Shown here: piece by piece, positions 58,976 to 64,000 of the stretch | How the letters are laid out: each line of letters starts with the position of its first letter | How positions within the stretch are numbered: the stretch's first letter is position 1 | Assembly: GCF_900105625.1 (NCBI RefSeq) | Contig: NZ_FNSD01000001.1 | Location: 1,736,001-1,800,000, forward strand | Length of the DNA: 64,000 nucleotides | Direction of reading: 5' to 3' | DNA from: Terriglobus roseus | GTDB lineage: Bacteria; Acidobacteriota; Terriglobia; Terriglobales; Acidobacteriaceae | The notes under the pieces: model-generated | Seen by the model: only the letters and a program-made list of their open reading frames with translations | Told to the model about the DNA's origin: nothing | Databases searched by the model: none | Position numbers and translations under genes: made by a program

Positions 58976-59443
58976 TTATTTAGTGCCTGCAGATTTCGTC
59001 GCTGCTGCACCCTTCTGCGCTACGCCCATGATCTCGAAATGAGCTCCCAGAACTAACTCCTTTGCACCGATGAAAGCGCGCGCCGGATAGGGCTGATGAA
59101 AGTAATTTAGGTAGACCTTGTTGAAGGTTGCGTAGAGATTCATGTCAGTGCAGAAGATAGTTACCGTGACCAAATCATCCATGGTCATGCCTTCTTTTGT
59201 CAGCAGTGTTTTGACGGAGTCGAGCATCTTCGCAGCTTCGACCGATGCATCGGCGGGTGGCTTGCCGGTGGCTCGATCGGCACCGACGGAGCCGCTGACG
59301 TAGACGGTATCGCCCATGCGAATGAAAGAACTAAAGGGCGTTACAGCTGTCCCGGTCGGCGGGATGACACCCTGCGCGTGCGCACCCCGCGAACCCAACG
59401 CACAAGCACCACACAACACCAATCCGAGTAGGATTTTGATCAT
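58976..59443 (-). CDS. Exported RidA/YjgF-like protein
   Basis: 155 aa. Signal peptide residues 1-23 (ending RGAHAQ) then a complete chorismate-mutase-like RidA fold: FIRMGDTVYVSGSVG, VTVTIFCTDMNLYATFNKVY, YPARAFIGAKELVLGAHFEI. The arginine of the imine-hydrolysing site is present in PARAFIGA. RidA enzymes are normally cytoplasmic and deaminate enamines; an exported copy points to a different or unknown role. Confidence 0.85.
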   Translation of the reverse strand: MIKILLGLVLCGACALGSRGAHAQGVIPPTGTAVTPFSSFIRMGDTVYVSGSVGADRATGKPPADASVEAAKMLDSVKTLLTKEGMTMDDLVTVTIFCTDMNLYATFNKVYLNYFHQPYPARAFIGAKELVLGAHFEIMGVAQKGAAATKSAGTK

Positions 59444-59501
59444 TTTCTGCCCCTTTTCGACCGTCTTTGAATCGATTCAGTTTGGCTCATCCTACACGGC
59501 G

Positions 59502-61037
59502 CTACAACGGCGGCTGCGGAGGCTTCTCCGGCTTGTCGGGTGGAACGGCATGGACCTTCATGCGGCGACGGAAGAGCTTGCCGTCGGTCACGGCATAGAG
59601 CCATTCCCGATTCGGGCCGCCGAAGGCGACTGCATCGACCGGTTCATCCGGCACGGGACTGTTCAGGATCATCGCAACGCGGCTGTTGGCCTCGCAGATC
59701 TGGATACCCAGGGCTGTAGCAAAGTAGACCTGGCCGAGGGAGTCGAACGCTGCGCCCTTCGCTCCAGCATCTTCGTCCAGAACCTCGAGGCGATAGAAGG
59801 GTTCAGCATGTGTGGGTGTGCCGTCGGGCTGCAACTGCATGGACCACTGGTGCCGATGCTCGGGATCCGTTACCACCAACATCGCCTGGTCGGGTGAGAG
59901 TGCGACGGCGTCAGCTTTCATGGAAGGCGAGGGCACCTCCCCTGCTCTTCCCGCTCCTGAGGTCGGGGCCCAGCGGATGTGTCCATGACCGTCCGCGATG
60001 TAGTGGATATTGCTTGCTGTGAGAGCTCGGCTTTCGAGAACCTTTTCATTCACCGGTTCCCAGTTGCCGATGGCTTCGACGGTGGCCCAAATACTGCCGC
60101 GGGTGTCCCAGCCGGGTTTGCCTAGTGCTGTGGGTGGGTGGGGTTCGATCTTCCCTACGCCGCGTGCGGGGGTGTAGTCGCGCCATAGCCAGCGGAGGGC
60201 CTCGGGTAGCTCTGCCCCGCCCTGTTTTGTGTCGTGGCCGCCGGTGCCGATGGTGAGTCTGGCGTCGTACCCCTGGAACTGGAGGGCGTCGAAGAGCATC
60301 TGGTTGGCGCGGGGCCAGGTGCCTGCGTAGAAGGTGCCATAGGGCTGATCGGGCGTGATGTGGTCGTTGGCGCCGTCCTGCATCCAGATGCGGATTGGCC
60401 TTGCCTCGGTCTTCCGAACGAGTTCCGGCAGCGTGTCGGCGCCCTTCATGGCAACGTAGGTGCCAATGAGCGAAAGGACGCGGTGGAACTGGTCGGGCCG
60501 GTGCCATGCGGCGACGAATGCGCCTACTGCTCCCGTACTGGTGCCGCCGATAGCGTGCTCGTCCGGGTTGGTAGAGAGTGCGTGCTTCCTCTCAATCGCT
60601 GGGATCAGCTCTTCTTCGAGGAAGTTCACGTAGCGGTTCGAAACGGAGTCGTACTCAAAGACACGCTCGTAGCGGTTCTGAGCGTCGGGGCGGATGGCGG
60701 GCAGGACGCCGGGGTCGACGAAGATGCCGACCATGGGCGGAATCTGCTTCGCTGCAATGAGGTTGTCAAGGACGTTGGCCGCTTGAAGATTGCCACCCAG
60801 ATAGCTGCTGCCGTCGAGGAAGATCATGTACGGCAGGGGTGTGGCCGGGGCGTTTGCCGGAAGGTAGACCGCGTAGTGGTGCGGCGTACCGGGGTAGAAC
60901 TTGCCCGCGGGGAGGACGAGCTTTTCGAGGGTGCCGTGCGGGACGTTCTGGATCTGGGAGTCCGGGCCTGGTGGGTATGGGGTCTGCGCGTGCAGAGTGA
61001 GGCCCAGGAACAGGAGGAGTAGAAGGAGTCTTCGCAT
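59502..61037 (-). CDS. Secreted esterase (enterochelin-esterase-like) fused to SMP-30-like propeller
   Basis: 511 aa from the ATG at 61037 (GGAG upstream). Signal peptide 1-17 (ending LTLHAQ). The first ~280 residues are an esterase-D/Fes type alpha/beta-hydrolase: PYMIFLDGSSYLGG, catalytic Ser in IGGTSTGA, Asp/His candidates in MQDGANDHITP and TGGHDTKQG. The rest (about 300-500) resembles a gluconolactonase/SMP-30 propeller (AVALSPDQAMLVVTD, FDSLGQVYFATALGIQI). Such esterases attack carbohydrate-bound or siderophore esters. The open frame reaching 61175 runs into repeats and is not coding. Confidence 0.8.
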   Translation of the reverse strand: MRRLLLLLLFLGLTLHAQTPYPPGPDSQIQNVPHGTLEKLVLPAGKFYPGTPHHYAVYLPANAPATPLPYMIFLDGSSYLGGNLQAANVLDNLIAAKQIPPMVGIFVDPGVLPAIRPDAQNRYERVFEYDSVSNRYVNFLEEELIPAIERKHALSTNPDEHAIGGTSTGAVGAFVAAWHRPDQFHRVLSLIGTYVAMKGADTLPELVRKTEARPIRIWMQDGANDHITPDQPYGTFYAGTWPRANQMLFDALQFQGYDARLTIGTGGHDTKQGGAELPEALRWLWRDYTPARGVGKIEPHPPTALGKPGWDTRGSIWATVEAIGNWEPVNEKVLESRALTASNIHYIADGHGHIRWAPTSGAGRAGEVPSPSMKADAVALSPDQAMLVVTDPEHRHQWSMQLQPDGTPTHAEPFYRLEVLDEDAGAKGAAFDSLGQVYFATALGIQICEANSRVAMILNSPVPDEPVDAVAFGGPNREWLYAVTDGKLFRRRMKVHAVPPDKPEKPPQPPL

Positions 61038-61070
61038 GGCGCGGCAAGTATAGCTGCCGGATCGAACTCG

Positions 61071-61140
61071 GAGAGAAAATCCCTCAGCAGCAGAAGCCGC
61101 AATTTGTTGGCTGGTTGAGGGCATGGCTGAAGCCATGCCC
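61071..61140. repeat. GAGAGAAAATCCCTCAGC element, copy 1
   Basis: About 70 bp starting GAGAGAAAATCCCTCAGC and ending GGCTGAAGCCATGCCC (with stem GGCATGGCTGAAGCCATGCC). A clearly homologous copy is at 63442-63512, also directly followed by palindrome-family units. Confidence 0.8.
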
Positions 61141-61168
61141 ATCCGAAAGGGTTCGCGCTGGGCGGGAA

Positions 61169-61387
61169 AGCCCACTCATGACAATATTGCTGTCATGAAT
61201 GGGGCACCCGAGTGGCGGTTGTCCTTTGGGTTGTCTGATGTCTTGTGGGGAAGAAGTGTCGCGCTTTCGCGCGATACCCCACCCTTTCCCTTCGGAAATG
61301 AACGGGGCACCCGGGTGGGTGGTCGTCCCGGAGGTTTGTGAGGTAGATCGAGAACCCACGTCTCAGAAGCGAGACGTGGGGCACCCG
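61169..61387. repeat. Three palindromic repeat units with three different stems
   Basis: Unit a (61169-61210): CCCACTCATGACA...TGTCATGAATGGGGCACCCG. Unit b (61256-61313): TCGCGC/GCGCGA, then ACCCCACCCTTTCC...GGAAATGAACGGGGCACCCG. Unit c (61350-61387): ACCCACGTCTC, AGAAGC, GAGACGTGGGGCACCCG. The last one is the sister of the copies within lptE and lhr. Confidence 0.85.
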
Positions 61388-61443
61388 AGTGAAGGATTGG
61401 CGAGAAACTGCTCCCTAAGCCCTGTTGCCTGTTCCCTGCTGCT

Positions 61444-62136
61444 TTAGCTGCGCTTGAACTTGTAGACGAGCTCGATGGTGATCTTGTCTTCCACGTTGGC
61501 GAGGCGGCCGATGGAGGGTTTGATGAGGCCGAAGTCGGCGAAGGTGAAGGTGGTGAGTGCGCGGCCTGCCACTGTCGAGGAGCGAGCGTCGATGGTTGCG
61601 ATGCCCTTGAAGGTGACGGGTTTGGTGACGCCGTGGATGGTGAGGTTGCCGGTGAGCGCGACGCCAAGCTGACCGGTGGACGGCACCATCTTTGGCACGC
61701 CGGTGATTGCGGTAGGGATGAAGAAGGCCTCGGGGAATTTATCCGTTTCGAGCGTGCGATTGCGGATGTAGCCGTCCCGCATGCTTTGGTCGCTCGAAAG
61801 TGCTTTGAGGTCGACGACCATCTTTGAACCGGGTGCGACGTTGCCGTCGGGCAGGATGTCGATATGACCGGTGACCTTATCGCTGGTGCCGACGGCGTCA
61901 TTCGGGAAGTCGATGCCGACAAGCTGTTCGGTCACGCGATACGAGGCAGACGAGCCCTCGGTTAGTTCCAGCTTGGCGCCAGCAGTGGGTGGCGGTGGCG
62001 GCTGCTGTGGACCGCCGGGACCTCCAGGGCCGCCCGGACCACGCTGCCCGGCAGGGGCGCCCGGCGCCTGAGCGAAGGTGAGCGAGGCGGTGAGCAGGAA
62101 GGCGGCGGCGGTGACCGAAAAGGTACGACGAAGCAT
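61444..62136 (-). CDS. YceI-family periplasmic lipid-binding-like protein
   Basis: 230 aa: signal peptide (1-22, ending LTFAQ), a Gly/Pro spacer (GGPGGPGG and PPPPP, about 25-52), then a lipocalin-like YceI domain (VGIDFPNDAVGTSDKVTG, DKFPEAFFIPTAITG, LTGNLTIHGVTKPVTF, FADFGLIKPSIGRLANVEDK). YceI proteins bind polyisoprenoid or other lipids in the periplasm; ligand unknown. ATG at 62136. Confidence 0.92.
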   Translation of the reverse strand: MLRRTFSVTAAAFLLTASLTFAQAPGAPAGQRGPGGPGGPGGPQQPPPPPTAGAKLELTEGSSASYRVTEQLVGIDFPNDAVGTSDKVTGHIDILPDGNVAPGSKMVVDLKALSSDQSMRDGYIRNRTLETDKFPEAFFIPTAITGVPKMVPSTGQLGVALTGNLTIHGVTKPVTFKGIATIDARSSTVAGRALTTFTFADFGLIKPSIGRLANVEDKITIELVYKFKRS

Positions 62137-62272
62137 AGGTGATCTCCAGGGAACGGCAGATTATGACGCTGTGGAGTGATAGACGGACAGGGTGCTGGAA
62201 GGCCGCAAGAATTCTTTTGCGAACCGGAATTCCCGATCGAGTTTTCCTTTGGGCCTGGGCTGGCACGCAAAA

Positions 62273-62313
62273 ACCCCCTCACGACGGTGAAGCTGTCATG
62301 AGTGGGGCACCCG
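62273..62313. repeat. Palindromic repeat unit between YceI and amidohydrolase genes
   Basis: CCCCCTCACGACGG, TGAAGC, TGTCATGAGTGGGGCACCCGG; TCATGA-type stem, slightly mismatched. Confidence 0.75.
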
Positions 62314-62327
62314 GTGCGCTGCAGGTG

Positions 62328-63314
62328 TCAGAATCGTTGGATTGATGAGGTCAGCCGCCGCCAGTTTCCATTGGCGAAGAGCTTCTTGTGTTGTTCGGAG
62401 AGTCCAGCGGCTTCGAGAAAAGCCTTGCCCGGTGCGCCGGGGCGGTATTGGTATGGGTAGTCCGTCGAGAACAGAATGCGTTCCGGACCGACGATCTTTA
62501 GCGAACGCTGCATGTACTCCTGACTCCACATGCCGCTGGGCGTTACGTAGAGGTTCTGACGGAAGTAGTCGTCGATGGGCCGCTGCAGCTTCGTCACGCG
62601 TGCGAGTGCGTTGAGACGTTCCAGGTAGAAGAGGACGACCTCGCCCCAATGCCCGAGGATAATCTGCAGGTCTGGGAATTCATCGAAGACACCGGCGAGG
62701 GTCAAGCGAACGAACTGGATGCCGGCTTCGTAATGCCAGCCGAGACCGAAGGCTGCGAAGGCCGTGTCGATGGGTTCGCCGAAGCCGCCATAGAGGACAT
62801 CGCGGACGGAGCGCTGCGGGATCTGCGGATGAATAAAGACGGGTGCACCAAGCTTTGCGGCAGTTGCGAAGATGGGGCGCAGGTCCGGATGGTCGAGGTT
62901 CTTGTCTCGCGTGCGACCGCAGAGCATGGTGCCTGCGAAGCCGGGCTGCGCGATGGTGCGCTCGAGTTCGAGTGCGGCCTCGGCCGGCGACGCGGTCGGA
63001 AGTACGGCGAAGGCCTGGAAGCGTGTGGGATGCTTTGCCACCGTTGCCGCGAGCAAGTCGTTGGTCTGACGAGCCAGGTCGATGCTCTGTTCCGGATCAA
63101 GATTGTGGAGGGCGGGTGTGGTGACGGAGAGTACCTGAACGTCGATGCCGGCCTCATCCATAAGGGCGATCCTTCCCCCGCCCAGATCGTCCAGGCGGGA
63201 TTCGATTTCGCCGCGATCAAAGGCGCTGGTGCCGTCCTGAATTGGGGAGGCAGCCCAGGCTGCCCGGATGTCGGGGGTGAGGAAGTGTTCTTCGATGGCG
63301 ATCAGCTTGGTCAA
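62328..63314 (-). CDS. Amidohydrolase-2 family (decarboxylase-like) enzyme
   Basis: 328-aa TIM-barrel metal-dependent hydrolase of the ACMSD/dihydroxybenzoate decarboxylase group. EEHF takes the place of the HxH motif at the first strand (as in 2,6-dihydroxybenzoate decarboxylase), the next His is in PVFIHPQIP, then ILGHWGE, and the metal Asp in LFSTDYPYQ. Starts at the ATG at 63314. Substrate probably an aromatic or cyclic carboxylate; not deducible. Confidence 0.88.
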   Translation of the reverse strand: MTKLIAIEEHFLTPDIRAAWAASPIQDGTSAFDRGEIESRLDDLGGGRIALMDEAGIDVQVLSVTTPALHNLDPEQSIDLARQTNDLLAATVAKHPTRFQAFAVLPTASPAEAALELERTIAQPGFAGTMLCGRTRDKNLDHPDLRPIFATAAKLGAPVFIHPQIPQRSVRDVLYGGFGEPIDTAFAAFGLGWHYEAGIQFVRLTLAGVFDEFPDLQIILGHWGEVVLFYLERLNALARVTKLQRPIDDYFRQNLYVTPSGMWSQEYMQRSLKIVGPERILFSTDYPYQYRPGAPGKAFLEAAGLSEQHKKLFANGNWRRLTSSIQRF

Positions 63315-63441
63315 TGTCGGTCCTCTTGGCGTTGTTGTTCTGAGGGGTTACGGGTTTTGCTTTGCGATAGTTCCGGGGCTTATTGGGACGGTTATTTGAA
63401 GGTCAGGTCACGTTGGCGGCTCGCGCTTTGCGGTACCTAGA

Positions 63442-63512
63442 GAGAGAAAATCCCTCAGCGGCTGAAGCCGTTCCTCTATGGGCTGATTGATGGCATGACT
63501 GAAGCCATGCCC
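63442..63512. repeat. GAGAGAAAATCCCTCAGC element, copy 2
   Basis: Homologous to 61071-61140: shared start GAGAGAAAATCCCTCAGC, GAAGCCG in the middle and CTGAAGCCATGCCC at the end, with differences in between. Confidence 0.8.
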
Positions 63513-63541
63513 CCTCCGAAAAAGTTTGCGCTTTCGCGCGA

Positions 63542-63721
63542 GTCCCACTCATGAGGATGAAGCTGTCATGAATGGGGAGTAGGTTAGGCCATCCCGTTTA
63601 CAAGTGCGGATCAAACGGAGCTCTAGATCTCGTAGTGGAGACGGGGCACCCAGTTCTTGCCTCCCTTGGTCATGTACCAAATGAAAACCCACGTCTCAGA
63701 GGCGAGACGTGGGCCACCCGG
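63542..63721. repeat. Two palindromic repeat units
   Basis: Unit at 63542-63578: TCCCACTCATGAGG...TGTCATGAATGGGG. Unit at 63685-63721: AACCCACGTCTCAGAGGCGA then GACGTGGGCCACCCGG. The order matches the two outer units of the 61169-61387 array. Confidence 0.8.
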
Positions 63722-63750
63722 TCCGGTCATGGATGTGATGCGGGCGCGTT

Positions 63751-64000
63751 CTAGAAGAAGCGGCCGAGGGTAAAGACCAGTTTGCGATGGTCGTCCGTGC
63801 CGAAGGCGGGGCCGAAGGTGATGGCGCCGAGCGGGGTCTCTGCGGCGAGGCCGAAGAAGACATCCTGACGCATGACGGTGCTGGCGGGTGCGGTGCCCAG
63901 GCCGGGCGAATGGATGCGGCCGAGTTCGTAGGTGCCCACGACGTAGATGCTCTGGCCGAGGGGCTGAGGCAGCTCTGCCAGGCGGCGGAAGTATGCGGGC
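63751..64000 (-). CDS. C-terminal end of an outer-membrane beta-barrel protein (patatin/BamA-type; start outside window)
   Basis: Only the last ~82 codons are visible. They read as amphipathic strands (SIYVVGTYELGRI, DVFFGLAAETPLGAITFGPAF, RKLVFTLGRFF) and end in Phe, the outer-membrane barrel signature. The segment ETPLGAITFGPAF resembles the end of surface-antigen domains attached to patatin-like phospholipases (RssA type), but the patatin part, if any, is outside the window. Confidence 0.7.
   Translation of the reverse strand, partial: PAYFRRLAELPQPLGQSIYVVGTYELGRIHSPGLGTAPASTVMRQDVFFGLAAETPLGAITFGPAFGTDDHRKLVFTLGRFF

Larger units (their letters stand above)
61038..61443. other. Repeat-filled gap between esterase and YceI genes
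   Basis: No gene supported. Contains a 70-bp element (61071-61140) and three palindrome-family units (61169-61210, 61256-61313, 61350-61387). Confidence 0.8.
63315..63750. other. Repeat-filled gap before the barrel-protein stop
   Basis: 436 bp without a supported gene. Holds copy 2 of the 70-bp element, a TCATGA-type palindrome unit and an ACGTCTC-type unit. Confidence 0.75.

Noticed and set aside
61176-61922. 248-codon minus-strand frame between esterase and YceI
   Set aside because: Runs through repeat units and out of frame across the YceI gene.

Overview
The window looks like a chromosomal piece of a GC-rich, Gram-negative Acidobacteriota, most likely class Terriglobia (a Granulicella/Terriglobus/Edaphobacter type). 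This is inferred from gene content, base composition and the many short palindromic repeats, not from a marker gene. Outer-membrane genes (an LptE-like lipoprotein, a SurA-like foldase, a patatin/BamA-type barrel, an LpxH-like hydrolase) indicate a diderm. I see no rRNA, tRNA, CRISPR, prophage or transposase gene.

Layout. 1-7337: envelope genes (S41 processing protease, SurA-like PPIase, HD-domain exoribonuclease, class A PBP). 7438-13475: proS, a TlpA/DsbD-N pair, an MFS transporter and a MOFRL glycerate kinase. 13558-17765: ftsH, tilS and two small enzymes. 17889-24593: a GH79-like secreted glycosidase, ispD and ispF, a proline-tailed membrane protein, an Ig-like/beta-propeller lipoprotein and an exported DinB-like protein. 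24728-28737: gltX-lptE-holA and a HAD phosphatase. 28745-34667: an overlapping lhr-nei pair. 34768-41556: cdd-deoA, a glycosyltransferase and phosphoesterase with overlapping ends, an ArsR regulator with a clear operator before two SDR genes, and a nucleoside transporter. 41563-45117: PP2C phosphatase, an orphan DNA methyltransferase and pgm. 45382-51439: a very large collagen-like modular secreted protein and two Tat-exported ferritin-like proteins. 51522-57800: csp, cmk, an unusual protein with an acidic region and an Arg/Gly/Phe repeat tail, and mutL. 57916-64000: aldo/keto reductase, exported RidA, esterase, YceI, amidohydrolase and the end of a barrel protein.

The most striking feature is a dispersed family of short palindromes. 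They share the flank GGGTGCCCCA / TGGGGCACCC, but the stem between changes sequence from copy to copy while staying self-complementary. Copies lie in about nine intergenic gaps. Three related copies also sit in frame inside genes: the signal-peptide region of lptE, a linker of the Lhr helicase and the linker of MutL. This resembles the protein-coding palindromic elements known from Rickettsia, but I do not recognise it as a described family. Secondary highlights are the nine-module collagen/carbohydrate-binding-like protein and the acidic/PREGG-repeat protein next to cmk.
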